7,205 bases of DNA from Pseudomonadota bacterium (GTDB lineage: Bacteria; Myxococcota; Myxococcia; Myxococcales; Vulgatibacteraceae), in assembly GCA_023436385.1 (NCBI GenBank), contig JAEZJH010000004.1, positions 1 through 7,205 of the forward strand. The letters run 5' to 3'. Positions 1 to 6,462 of this stretch are shown here, piece after piece. Under the pieces are notes generated by a model. That model had not been told where the DNA came from and searched no databases. It worked only from the letters and a program-made list of their open reading frames with translations. The stretch's first letter is position 1; every line of letters begins with the position of its first letter. A program made the position numbers and the translations under genes.

Positions 1-1020
1 GCCCTCGCCGCCGACCCGGGGCATGCGCCGGCGCACCTGGGCCGGGCCGGGGTCCTCGAGGCCAAGGGCGACTTCGCCGGGGCACTGGCCGCCTACGAGA
101 GGGCGGTGACCATCAACGACGTGGTCCCCGGGCACCGGCACCGGCTGGGCCAGCTCCTCTGGAAGATGGCCGAGGCCGACGGGAAGGTGGAGGCCGGCGA
201 GCTCGACCGGGCCCTGGCGGAGCTGGGCGAGGCGGTGCGGCTGGCGCCGAAGGACCCCCGGATGATCGCGCACCTGGGCGCGGTGCAGCTCCGGGCCGGC
301 AAGCTCGACGAGGCACTCGCCACGTTGCGGAACGCGGTCAACGTCGACGGCGTCGATCCGGAGGCCCACCTCTGGCTCGCCCGGGCGGCGCTCGAAAAGC
401 GAGACATGCCCCTGGCGATGGAGGCGATTCGGGCGGCGATCCGCATCGACGACCAGAACGCCGCCTACCACTACCAGTACGGCCTGATCCTCGAGGCCGC
501 CTCCAACCCGGTGGACGCGCTCGACTCCTACCGGAAGGCGGTGAAGCTGGCGCCGAACGACGCCGATACCCTGGAGCGGCTGGGGAACGCGCAGGTGCTC
601 TTGAACGCCCTGGCCGAGGCGGCGAAGAGCTTCGAGGCCGCCCTCGCCGCCGACCCGAACCGGACCCGGCTGCTGGTGTCGATCGGCGACGTGCACCTCA
701 AGGCCGGCCAGTGGGACAAGGCGATCGCCCGGTTCCAGCAGGCGATCCGGAAGGACCCGTCGCTCCCCGGCGCCCACGCCAAGCTCGGGCAGGCCTACGA
801 CGAGAAGGGCGACCGGCGCCGGGCGGAGGCCGCCTACCGCGACTCGATCGACAAGGACCCGAACACCGCCGTGGCCTACCGGCAGCTCGCCTACGCGCTC
901 AAGGAGCGGAACCAGAACGCCGAGGCGATCCGGCTCTTCCGCCGGTATCTGGAGCTCGCCCCCGGCGCGTCGGACCAGGCGGACGTCGAGGACGAGGTGG
1001 CGACGCTGCAGGCGTATTGA
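1..1020 (+). CDS. TPR-repeat protein, 5' end outside the window
   Basis: The reading frame is open from base 1 to a TGA at 1018-1020, giving 339 visible residues; the true start lies upstream. The protein is almost entirely tetratricopeptide repeats. I see about eight units of roughly 34 residues with the usual spacing of small and aromatic residues and a Pro after the second helix, for example units ending DPGHAPAHLGRAG, APKDPRMIAHLGAV, APNDADTLERLGNAQ, DPNRTRLLVSIGDVH, DPSLPGAHAKLGQAY and DPNTAVAYRQLAYAL. It ends shortly after the last repeat with a short acidic tail, so no C-terminal catalytic domain follows. Such proteins are helical scaffolds for protein contacts; the partner cannot be read from sequence. 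No signal peptide can be judged because the N-terminus is missing. A hairpin and a separate promoter follow, so it is probably not in an operon with serS. The TPR assignment is secure, the role unknown. Confidence 0.92.
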   Translation, partial: ALAADPGHAPAHLGRAGVLEAKGDFAGALAAYERAVTINDVVPGHRHRLGQLLWKMAEADGKVEAGELDRALAELGEAVRLAPKDPRMIAHLGAVQLRAGKLDEALATLRNAVNVDGVDPEAHLWLARAALEKRDMPLAMEAIRAAIRIDDQNAAYHYQYGLILEAASNPVDALDSYRKAVKLAPNDADTLERLGNAQVLLNALAEAAKSFEAALAADPNRTRLLVSIGDVHLKAGQWDKAIARFQQAIRKDPSLPGAHAKLGQAYDEKGDRRRAEAAYRDSIDKDPNTAVAYRQLAYALKERNQNAEAIRLFRRYLELAPGASDQADVEDEVATLQAY

Positions 1021-1041
1021 TTCCGAGTGGTCGGGACGTGT

Positions 1042-1085
1042 CGGGGCCGGGCGCGGCGAGACCCGCCCGGTCGGCCCCGTTCCTC
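1042..1085 (+). terminator. possible terminator after the TPR gene
   Basis: CGGGGCCG (1042-1049) pairs with CGGCCCCG (1072-1079). GGCG (1050-1053) can extend the stem with CGCC (1064-1067), leaving a 4-nt bulge. The following T tract is weak (TTCCTCC), so termination is only plausible. It lies between the TPR stop codon and the serS promoter. Confidence 0.35.
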
Positions 1086-1103
1086 CGGGCGCCCACGCTT
1101 CGA

Positions 1104-1132
1104 TTGACCGCCTCCCGCCCTCCCCCTAAATT
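1104..1132 (+). promoter_or_regulatory. serS promoter (TTGACC-17-TAAATT)
   Basis: The -35 box is TTGACC (1104-1109, five of six consensus bases) and the -10 box is TAAATT (1127-1132, four of six), with an exact 17-nt spacer. It is A/T-rich against very GC-rich surroundings. Transcription would begin about 7-9 nt after the -10 box, at about 1139-1141, which is the serS start codon itself. Confidence 0.65.
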
Positions 1133-1140
1133 CCCGTCCC

Positions 1141-2430
1141 ATGCTCGATCTCAAATACGTGCTCGCGAACCTCGACGAGGTGGAACGAAAGCTCAACCGG
1201 CGGAGCGGGACGGTGGATCTCGCCCCGGTGAAGTCCCTCGGCGAGGAGCGGAAGCGCCTCCTGCAGGAGACCGAGGCGCTGCGCGCCCGGCAGAACGCCG
1301 CCAACAAGGCGATGCCCGCCCTGGCCGCGAAGGGCGGCGAGGAGCTGGCCCGGGCCCGGGCGGAGCTGAAGGACGTCTCCAACCAGATCAAGGAGCTCGA
1401 CGAGCGGCTGAAGGGCGTCGAGGCGGAACTGGAGACCGCGCTCCTCTACATCCCCAACATCCCCGCCGACACCACGCCCGACGGCAAGGGCGAGGCCGAC
1501 AACCAGCTGGTCCGCACCTGGGGCGAGAAGCCGGCCTTCGCCTTCACCCCCAAGACCCACGACGAGCTGGGCGAGACGCTGGGCCTGCTCGACTTCGAGC
1601 GGGCGGCCAAGATCTCCGGGGCGCGCTTCTGCGTGTATCGCGGCGCCGGCGCCCGGCTCGAGCGGGCCCTGGTCTCCTTCATGCTCGACCTGCATACGAG
1701 CCGCGGATACACGGAGGTGCTCCCCCCGTATCTGGTGAACCGCGCCTCGATGACCGGCACCGGCCAGCTGCCGAAGTTCGAGGAGGACGCGTTCAAGACC
1801 CGCGAGGAGAACCGCGGCGACGAGCTGTTCCTCATCCCCACCGCCGAGGTCCCGGTCACCAACCTGTATCGGGAGGAGATCCTCGACGCCGGCACCGTGC
1901 CGGTGCACCACTGCGCCTTCACGCCCTGCTTCCGGCGGGAGGCGGGGAGCTACGGCAAGGACACCAAGGGCCTGATCCGCCAGCACCAGTTCCACAAGGT
2001 CGAACTGGTGAAGTTCGTCTCGCCGGAGACCAGCTTCGACGAGTTGGAGCGGCTCACCGCCGACGCGGAGGAGGTGCTGAAGCGCCTCGGCCTCCACTAC
2101 CGGACAGTGGCCCTCTGCACCGGCGACCTCGGCTTCGGATCGACCAAGACCTACGACATCGAGGTCTGGCTCCCCGGGCAGAACGCCTACCGGGAGATCT
2201 CCTCCTGCTCGAACTACGGGGACTACCAGGCCCGGCGGGCGGCGATCCGCTTCCGGGACGAGAAGGGGGCCAAGCCCCGTTTCGTGCACACCCTGAACGG
2301 CTCGGGCCTGGCCATCGGCCGCACCGTGGTGGCCATCCTGGAGAACTACCAGCGGGCCGACGGCAGCGTGGCCATCCCCGAGGCCCTCTGGCCCTACATG
2401 GGGGGCGTGAAGGAAATTCGCGGGGCGTAG
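1141..2430 (+). CDS. serS: seryl-tRNA synthetase
   Basis: SerRS activates serine with ATP and charges all serine tRNAs, and also serves tRNA-Sec where present. It is a cytoplasmic class II homodimer. The 429 residues match the usual bacterial length. Residues about 1-105 form the N-terminal domain, with the helical coiled-coil arm (about 30-100, rich in Glu, Lys, Arg and Leu) that grips the long variable arm of tRNA-Ser. The catalytic core follows: motif 1 region GYTEVLPPYLVN (189-200), serine-site loop TAEVP (234-238), motif 2 FRREAGSYGKDTKG (264-277), REISSCSN (351-358) and motif 3 LNGSGLAIGRT (385-395). All key residues appear present. The start gives the standard MLDLKYVLAN N-terminus. 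There is no Shine-Dalgarno sequence before the ATG, and the promoter position implies a leaderless mRNA. The gene lies upstream of four serine tRNAs, its own substrates. Confidence 0.98.
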   Translation: MLDLKYVLANLDEVERKLNRRSGTVDLAPVKSLGEERKRLLQETEALRARQNAANKAMPALAAKGGEELARARAELKDVSNQIKELDERLKGVEAELETALLYIPNIPADTTPDGKGEADNQLVRTWGEKPAFAFTPKTHDELGETLGLLDFERAAKISGARFCVYRGAGARLERALVSFMLDLHTSRGYTEVLPPYLVNRASMTGTGQLPKFEEDAFKTREENRGDELFLIPTAEVPVTNLYREEILDAGTVPVHHCAFTPCFRREAGSYGKDTKGLIRQHQFHKVELVKFVSPETSFDELERLTADAEEVLKRLGLHYRTVALCTGDLGFGSTKTYDIEVWLPGQNAYREISSCSNYGDYQARRAAIRFRDEKGAKPRFVHTLNGSGLAIGRTVVAILENYQRADGSVAIPEALWPYMGGVKEIRGA

Positions 2431-2441
2431 GCCCCGTTTTT
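2421..2441 (+). terminator. serS terminator overlapping its stop codon
   Basis: CGGGGC (2421-2426) and GCCCCG (2431-2436) form a perfect 6-bp GC stem around the loop GTAG, followed directly by TTTTT (2437-2441). This has the form of a compact intrinsic terminator. The serS stop codon TAG (2428-2430) sits in the loop, so a terminating ribosome would cover the hairpin. Confidence 0.6.
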
Positions 2442-2474
2442 ACCCGGGAGCGAGGATCCCCCTTGCTCCCGGGT
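2442..2474. repeat. inverted repeat downstream of serS
   Basis: ACCCGGGAGC (2442-2451) and GCTCCCGGGT (2465-2474) are perfect 10-nt inverted copies around a 13-nt loop. No T tract follows on either strand, so it is not a standard intrinsic terminator. It may stabilise an RNA end or act as a DNA site. The candidate -35 box for the tRNA operon overlaps its right arm. Confidence 0.6.
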
Positions 2475-2491
2475 GCTGCCCATGCTAGGAA
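2463..2491 (+). promoter_or_regulatory. candidate promoter of the tRNA-tadA-ffs operon
   Basis: TTGCTC (2463-2468) and TAGGAA (2486-2491) are separated by exactly 17 nt, and TG one base upstream of the -10 box makes an extended -10 (TGCTAGGAA). Predicted start is near 2498, about 50 nt before the first tRNA. The same TGCTAGG string recurs 17 nt before tRNA-Arg(UCG). Confidence 0.4.
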
Positions 2492-2547
2492 GCCGCGTTC
2501 GCTTCGGCGGCACACGGGGTCACGAGGCCGGCGGGCGGTACGAGTCC

Positions 2548-2639
2548 GGAGGAGTGGCCGAGCGGTTTATGGCGGCGGTCTTGAAAACCGCTGGGCGCTG
2601 AAAGGCGTCACGAAGGTTCGAATCCTTCCTCCTCCGCCA
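2548..2639 (+). tRNA. tRNA-Ser(UGA)
   Basis: The gene is 92 nt with an encoded CCA (2637-2639). Acceptor GGAGGAG pairs with CTCCTCC. The anticodon stem GCGGT/ACCGC closes the loop CTTGAAA, with anticodon TGA at 2582-2584. T-arm GAAGG-TTCGAAT-CCTTC. The long variable arm is typical of serine tRNAs and is the main SerRS identity element. It reads UCA and, by wobble, other UCN codons. Confidence 0.97.
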
Positions 2640-2698
2640 GGAAGGCACAGTTGAATAGCGGGGCCGCGCCAGGCCGGGCACGGCACCGCAGCGAGACT

Positions 2699-2790
2699 GG
2701 AGAGATGGCCGAGAGGCCGAAGGCACCGGTTTGCTAAACCGGCATATGGGGCAACCCGTATCGAGGGTTCGAATCCCTCTCTCTCCGCCA
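2699..2790 (+). tRNA. tRNA-Ser(GCU)
   Basis: The gene is 92 nt including an encoded CCA. Acceptor GGAGAGA pairs with TCTCTCC. The anticodon stem CCGGT/ACCGG closes the loop TTGCTAA, with anticodon GCT at 2733-2735. T-arm GAGGG-TTCGAAT-CCCTC. It has a long variable arm and reads AGU/AGC. The preceding 59-nt spacer (2640-2698) shows no clear promoter, so it is probably cotranscribed with tRNA-Ser(UGA). Confidence 0.97.
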
Positions 2791-2797
2791 TGCATGA

Positions 2798-2874
2798 GGG
2801 CCCTTAGCTCAGTTGGATAGAGCGTCGGACTACGAATCCGAAGGCCACAGGTTCGAATCCTGTAGGGCCCGCCA
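2798..2874 (+). tRNA. tRNA-Arg(ACG), substrate of TadA
   Basis: The gene is 77 nt with an encoded CCA (2872-2874). Acceptor GGGCCCT pairs with AGGGCCC. The anticodon stem TCGGA/TCCGA closes the loop CTACGAA, with anticodon ACG at 2832-2834. In bacteria the A34 of this tRNA is deaminated to inosine by TadA so that it reads CGU, CGC and CGA. It starts 7 nt after tRNA-Ser(GCU) ends, and tadA starts 7 nt after its own end. Confidence 0.98.
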
Positions 2875-2881
2875 TTTTTTG

Positions 2882-3352
2882 ATGAGCCTCACCGACGAAG
2901 ACTTTCTCGGCATCGCCCTCGACGAGGCCCGGAAGGCCGGTGAGGAAGAAGAGGTACCGGTCGGCGCGGTAGCCGTCTTCGACGGCGCCGTCGTCGGGCG
3001 GGGTAGGAACGCCAGGGAGCGGAGGGCCGATCCGCTGGCGCACGCCGAGCTCGACGCGATCCGGGAAGCGTCGCGAACTCTGGGCCGGTGGCGCCTGTCG
3101 GGAGTGACCCTCTACGTGACCCTGGAGCCCTGCGCGATGTGCGCGGGGGCGGTGGTCAACGCCCGGATCGATCGCCTGGTGTACGGGGCGAGCGACCCCA
3201 AGGCGGGCGCGGTGCGGAGCCTCTACGAGGTGTGCACCGACCCGCGGCTGAACCACCGGGTGGAAGTGGTCGGGGGAATCCGCGCCGAAGAATGCGGCGA
3301 CCTCCTCCGGATGTTCTTCCGCGGCAAACGGAAGAACGCCAAAATTGAATAG
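2882..3352 (+). CDS. tadA: tRNA(Arg) adenosine(34) deaminase TadA
   Basis: TadA is a zinc-dependent deaminase that converts adenosine-34 of tRNA-Arg(ACG) to inosine and is usually essential. The 156-residue protein has the cytidine-deaminase fold signature: EVPVGAV (24-30), the zinc and proton-shuttle motif HAE (His54, Glu56) and PCAMC (Cys84, Cys87). YVTLEP (78-83), RIDRLVYGASDPKAGA (95-110) and NHRVEV (124-129) also match the TadA subfamily rather than guanine or cytosine deaminases. The ATG gives MSLTDEDFLGIALDEA, which aligns with family N-termini. There is no Shine-Dalgarno in the 7-nt gap (TTTTTTG) after tRNA-Arg(ACG); the nearest purine string, AGGG at 2864, lies inside the tRNA acceptor. 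The next tRNA starts 8 nt after the stop. The mRNA is therefore probably released by processing of the flanking tRNAs. TTG just before the ATG is an in-frame alternative start. Confidence 0.97.
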   Translation: MSLTDEDFLGIALDEARKAGEEEEVPVGAVAVFDGAVVGRGRNARERRADPLAHAELDAIREASRTLGRWRLSGVTLYVTLEPCAMCAGAVVNARIDRLVYGASDPKAGAVRSLYEVCTDPRLNHRVEVVGGIRAEECGDLLRMFFRGKRKNAKIE

Positions 3353-3360
3353 GTTCGTGC

Positions 3361-3451
3361 GGAGAGCTGGCCGAGCTGGTCGAAGGCGCCTGACTCGAAA
3401 TCAGGTGTACCGGGAACGGTACCGGGGGTTCGAATCCCTCGCTCTCCGCCA
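3361..3451 (+). tRNA. tRNA-Ser(CGA)
   Basis: The gene is 91 nt with an encoded CCA (3449-3451). Acceptor GGAGAGC pairs with GCTCTCC. The anticodon stem CCTGA/TCAGG closes the loop CTCGAAA, with anticodon CGA at 3396-3398. It has a long variable arm and reads UCG. It begins 8 nt after the tadA stop codon, so RNase P cleavage here would create the 3' end of the tadA mRNA. Six T residues follow the CCA. Confidence 0.97.
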
Positions 3452-3457
3452 TTTTTT

Positions 3458-3479
3458 CCGGGTGCGTGGCGACACCCGG
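3458..3479. repeat. hairpin between tRNA-Ser(CGA) and tRNA-Ser(GGA)
   Basis: CCGGGTG (3458-3464) and CACCCGG (3473-3479) form a perfect 7-bp stem with an 8-nt loop. It is preceded by TTTTTT (3452-3457), not followed by one, so it is not a standard terminator. It may be a processing or attenuation structure in the 67-nt spacer. Confidence 0.45.
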
Positions 3480-3518
3480 CCGGCCGGGCCGAGAGGTCCG
3501 GGCGGGCTCGGCGGTTTC

Positions 3519-3608
<90 letters not shown>

Positions 3609-3621
3609 GTTTGTTCGTGGT

Positions 3622-3727
3622 TGCGGTAACCGGGTCCGGGTAACGCGGGGACGTGAATCCCGCCAGGTCCGGAAGGAAGCAACGGTAGCGCACCTTCGCG
3701 TGTATTCGGGGTGCCCGGTTACCACCT
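3622..3727 (+). ncRNA. ffs: signal recognition particle RNA (4.5S type)
   Basis: This RNA binds Ffh and delivers ribosomes making membrane or secreted proteins to the FtsY receptor. The conserved apical domain is unmistakable: CCAGGTCCGGAAGGAAGCA (3663-3681), with the GGAA tetraloop at 3671-3674 and the asymmetric internal loop AGCA that binds the Ffh M domain. The terminal helix is closed by GGTAACCGGG (3625-3634) pairing perfectly with CCCGGTTACC (3714-3723). The length of about 105 nt fits the short bacterial form without an Alu domain. It begins only about 13-16 nt after tRNA-Ser(GGA), so it is probably cotranscribed with the tRNAs and released by processing. Exact ends are approximate by a few bases. 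Confidence 0.95.
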
Positions 3728-3731
3728 CTTG

Positions 3732-3768
3732 GGCGGCGGATCCTTCGGGATCCGCCGCCTTTGTTCTT
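3732..3768 (+). terminator. strong intrinsic terminator of the tRNA-tadA-ffs operon
   Basis: GGCGGCGGATCC (3732-3743) pairs perfectly with GGATCCGCCGCC (3748-3759). The loop is TTCG closed by C-G, the very stable cUUCGg tetraloop. The T-rich tract TTTGTTCTT follows (3760-3768). It lies just after the SRP RNA, with no other strong terminator since the first serine tRNA. Confidence 0.92.
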
Positions 3769-3983
3769 GGTGGACCGAGCGTTTCCCGGAGTCTCCGAGG
3801 CCCTCGACGGCGCCGGGCCCGTTGAAGTCTGGGCCACACGCCGGATCGACGTTGGCGGGGGCAGGGTCGATCGGAGCGGCAGCCTCTGGCTCCTCGGCCT
3901 GCTCTCCGTGGCCTCCGAAGGTCCCTGCCGCCAGTCCACGTTTGTGACGGCCGACGCACCCCTCCCACCGCCCATCCGAATTT

Positions 3984-3992
3984 GCTAGGCTC
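3984..3992 (+). promoter_or_regulatory. possible extended -10 box for tRNA-Arg(UCG)
   Basis: TGCTAGGCT at about 3983-3991 resembles an extended -10 (TGN-TANNNT) and lies 11 nt before the tRNA. It repeats the TGCTAGG found in the candidate promoter at 2483-2489. No -35 box is visible at 17 nt upstream, so this is weak. The rest of 3769-3982 shows no gene that I can support. Confidence 0.3.
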
Positions 3993-4002
3993 TCGTCTGA
4001 AC

Positions 4003-4079
4003 GGGTCCTTAGCTCAGCTGGATAGAGCGTCGGACTTCGAATCCGAAGGCCGCAGGTTCGAGCCCTGCAGGGCCCGCCA
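4003..4079 (+). tRNA. tRNA-Arg(UCG)
   Basis: The gene is 77 nt with an encoded CCA (4077-4079). Acceptor GGGTCCT pairs with AGGGCCC through one T-G wobble. The anticodon stem TCGGA/TCCGA closes the loop CTTCGAA, with anticodon TCG at 4037-4039. T-arm GCAGG-TTCGAGC-CCTGC. By hand comparison it is 70 of 77 bases identical to tRNA-Arg(ACG) at 2798-2874, including the first anticodon base change and a compensated T-stem pair. It reads CGA/CGG. Lower-GC accessory DNA begins downstream. Confidence 0.97.
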
Positions 4080-4525
4080 ACAAATGCCCGAAATCGCGGA
4101 GAAATCCGGTCGGCTTCCGGGCCATCTTCCTTCTCGGCCGTTCCTGGTACCAACCGGGAACCAAACCGTTCCGCCAGCGGGGCGGGGGCCGTCGTCCCTG
4201 CCGCAACCTGGCCGGCCGTGGGTCCCGCTGGCAACGCATCTGCGGCCGCGCGCAGGTCCTCGTGTTGACCGTCGAGAGTCCCTTAGGGTCGGGCGAAGAC
4301 GATCGAGGAGGCCCCCTCACGTTCTTGACGTTTGCGCCTTGGGCGGGTGCCCGAGGGCAATTGTAATTCGGCCCCGGGCAGGCTCCCCGCGTACCGGCTC
4401 GGCCGCGACTGCATGGTCATGGCGAACGGCGGGCGGCTCACAGTTTCAACAACGGCAGTATCCGAACTCGCACGCCCGCTACGAGAGTGACGCACGAAGA
4501 CCGACGGGCATCGAAAGGACAGGTG
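4080..4525. other. 446-nt stretch without a recognisable gene
   Basis: I see no supported gene here. Open frames exist on both strands but none resembles a known protein or has a Shine-Dalgarno. Near 4127-4170 there is a repetitive ACCAACC / AACCAAACC motif close to the tRNA 3' end that could be a remnant of an integration junction. A weak promoter-like pair, TTGGGC (4339-4344) and TGTAAT (4362-4367) with 17-nt spacing, could serve the following gene. The GC content falls towards the right end. Confidence 0.4.
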
Positions 4526-5110
4526 ATGAGCGAACGGCTGCAGAAGGCCGATGAGCTTCAGCGAAAAGCCCATGCGGTAATCGAACGGCTGGGTCTGGAA
4601 ACGATCTGGGCGGAGGTCGGCAGGCCCGTGCTCGTTGGCTCGATCCGATTCGGGCTGATTTCCAAGCCGAACATAGACTATGAAATCTATACAAGCGTTC
4701 CCAGGATCGCAGAGGGTTTTTCCGCAATTCGGCGGATTGCGGAAGCTCCTGGAGTAACGCAGATCCAGTACGCCAACTTCCTCGAGTCGCCCGATCCGGG
4801 GCTCTACTGGCGCATTGATTACCTCGACGACGAGGGCCGGACTTGGGACATCGATTGCTGGCTGGTTCCCGACGACCATCCGCATGCCGGAGTAGCGGAA
4901 GATCTCGCCAAAGCGATGACACGCGTGCTGACCGACGAGGCGCGGGAGAGGATTCTCGAAATCAAGGACGCCGTATACGGTACGCTAAACACGCGCGGGA
5001 TCGAGATCTACAAGGCGGTGCTGCGGGACCATGTCGACTCGCCCGAAGCCTTCCGGGAGTGGCTTGCCCGTAACGCGACTGGCACGGACGTCGACCGGTG
5101 GCATCCGTAA
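4526..5110 (+). CDS. nucleotidyltransferase-fold protein of unknown role
   Basis: The 194-residue protein has the signature of the polymerase-beta-like nucleotidyltransferase superfamily. GSIRFGL (38-44) is the helix-turn GS motif, followed by the metal-binding pair in PNIDYEIY (Asp51, Glu53), and WDIDCW (107-112) can supply the third acidic residue. YWRIDYLDD (94-102) and WLVPDDHPHAG (112-122) also look conserved; I recall similar stand-alone hypothetical proteins in varied bacteria. The second acidic residue is Glu where many relatives have Asp. The ATG at 4526 has AAAGGA six nt upstream; an ATG at 4487 in the same frame has no such site. No HEPN or antitoxin partner gene adjoins it, so a MNT-HEPN toxin pair is not supported. 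Base composition is clearly lower in GC than the core genes (4681-4740 is 30/60 GC, against 47/60 in serS 1321-1380), suggesting transfer. The substrate is unknown. Confidence 0.8.
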   Translation: MSERLQKADELQRKAHAVIERLGLETIWAEVGRPVLVGSIRFGLISKPNIDYEIYTSVPRIAEGFSAIRRIAEAPGVTQIQYANFLESPDPGLYWRIDYLDDEGRTWDIDCWLVPDDHPHAGVAEDLAKAMTRVLTDEARERILEIKDAVYGTLNTRGIEIYKAVLRDHVDSPEAFREWLARNATGTDVDRWHP

Positions 5111-5381
5111 ATGAAAGGAAGCAGATCGGCGCGCCGAGCAGTTGGCAAAGTGTGAATGTGCGCACGCTGTCTAATACTACTGCGTCATGCCTGGGCGCCC
5201 GCAAAGCGGGAGCTCAGATGCCCAGCAAGATCGATCACTTGCGGGAATACCTCGGGAATCGAGTTGCCAGCCGCGCCGGTGCTCGACGTCAACTACATCT
5301 CCCCACGTGTTGCCTCAGGAGGGAATGTTACCAGGGCGCGCTGCTTTCTGCTCCCCGATTTCGCCGGCGCTTGCTCGCGTT
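5111..5381. other. intergenic stretch, probable end of a decayed insertion sequence
   Basis: No supported gene. On the minus strand this DNA follows the stop codon of the transposase remnant at 5382, so it probably holds the former element's outer end. GAGGCAACACG and GTAACATTCCC (minus strand, about 5300-5335) resemble terminal sequence I have seen in such elements, but I cannot place the boundary. Confidence 0.35.
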
Positions 5382-5822
5382 CTATGCGGCGGTGTCCTCA
5401 GCCCCAGGCGCAAACACCAGGCGCCGAGCAGCCTCGAGGCGCCACTCCTTCACGCGGCGCTGGAAGGTCCGCAACTGCCCTTCGTGGAAGAGGTCCGGCC
5501 GTTCGTCACGAAGACGCTGGAAGAGCTCTTTGGCGACGAGGTCGGGGCCTGCTTCGAGCCACCCGCGTACCATGGGCCAGACCTCCGCGAAGGGGTCTTG
5601 TCGCGTCCGCCAGTCCCGGGCGCGGACGGGCTCCGATCGATGGGTTGGGCGCACCTCGCCGTCCTGCCAGGCGGAGCCGAGGCTCTTCAAGAAGAGATCG
5701 AGGTCGCCGGCCGGCTTGGAGGCGAGGTGGGGCTGCCTGCCTGCGGCCAGCTCGGCCAGGTGGTGTTGTATCGCACGGATTTCGCCCAGCAGGGCGATGG
5801 GATCGATTCCCGCGCGATGTAA
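5382..5822 (-). pseudogene. C-terminal remnant of a DDE integrase-type transposase
   Basis: About 147 residues on the minus strand, ending at TAG (5382-5384), resemble the C-terminal region of a family of integrase-core transposases. Marks are the linker HRAGIDPIALLGEIRAIQ, then SAWQDGEVRPTHR, the RTRQDPFAEVWP segment, and the helical block EGQLRTFQRRVKEWR close to the end at ARRLVF. The DDE catalytic core that should precede this is absent: the frame joins IS110-type sequence within about ten bases (5822-5833). The remnant has no start codon of its own and cannot encode an active enzyme. Assignment rests on remembered family patterns; the precise IS family (IS21-like or an unclassified integrase group) is uncertain. 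Confidence 0.6.
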
Positions 5823-5832
5823 TTGTCGCTGA

Positions 5833-6380
<548 letters not shown>

Positions 6381-6392
6381 TGTAGAGCGTCT

Positions 6393-6430
6393 GAACTATT
6401 GACCCCCTCGCGTTAGAACTTCTGACCCCC
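6393..6430 (+). repeat. IS21 left-end terminal repeats
   Basis: GAACTATTGACCCCC (6393-6407) and GAACTTCTGACCCCC (6416-6430) match at 13 of 15 bases, with a 23-nt period. IS21 elements carry such repeats at their ends as transposase binding sites. Confidence 0.8.
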
Positions 6431-6462
6431 CTCCGCCGCCTCGAGTCGAAGGAGAGGAAGCG

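Noticed and set aside
1126..2289. A 387-codon open frame on the minus strand opposite serS
   Set aside because: It is the antisense shadow of serS; composition is typical of a GC-rich antisense frame and no motif is present.
711..2654. A 647-codon open frame on the plus strand overlapping serS
   Set aside because: It is a GC-rich shadow frame of the TPR gene and serS, full of Arg, Gly, Ala and Pro with no domain; serS in the other frame is certain.
2520..3256. Minus-strand frames with phrases such as ERGIRTLDT and GPTGFEPVAFGF
   Set aside because: These are antisense translations of the tRNA-Ser and tRNA-Arg genes, a well-known source of false proteins in databases.
4526..5110. Toxin-antitoxin pair of MNT-HEPN type
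   Set aside because: Only the nucleotidyltransferase-like gene is present; neither flank encodes a HEPN protein.
5111..5155. A 14-codon frame starting ATG directly after the nucleotidyltransferase stop
   Set aside because: Too short, no ribosome-binding site beyond chance, no recognisable product.
5168..5190. GTCTAAT resembling an integron attC core, suggesting a gene cassette
   Set aside because: No matching GTTRRRY partner or paired attC arms could be found, and no integrase is seen.
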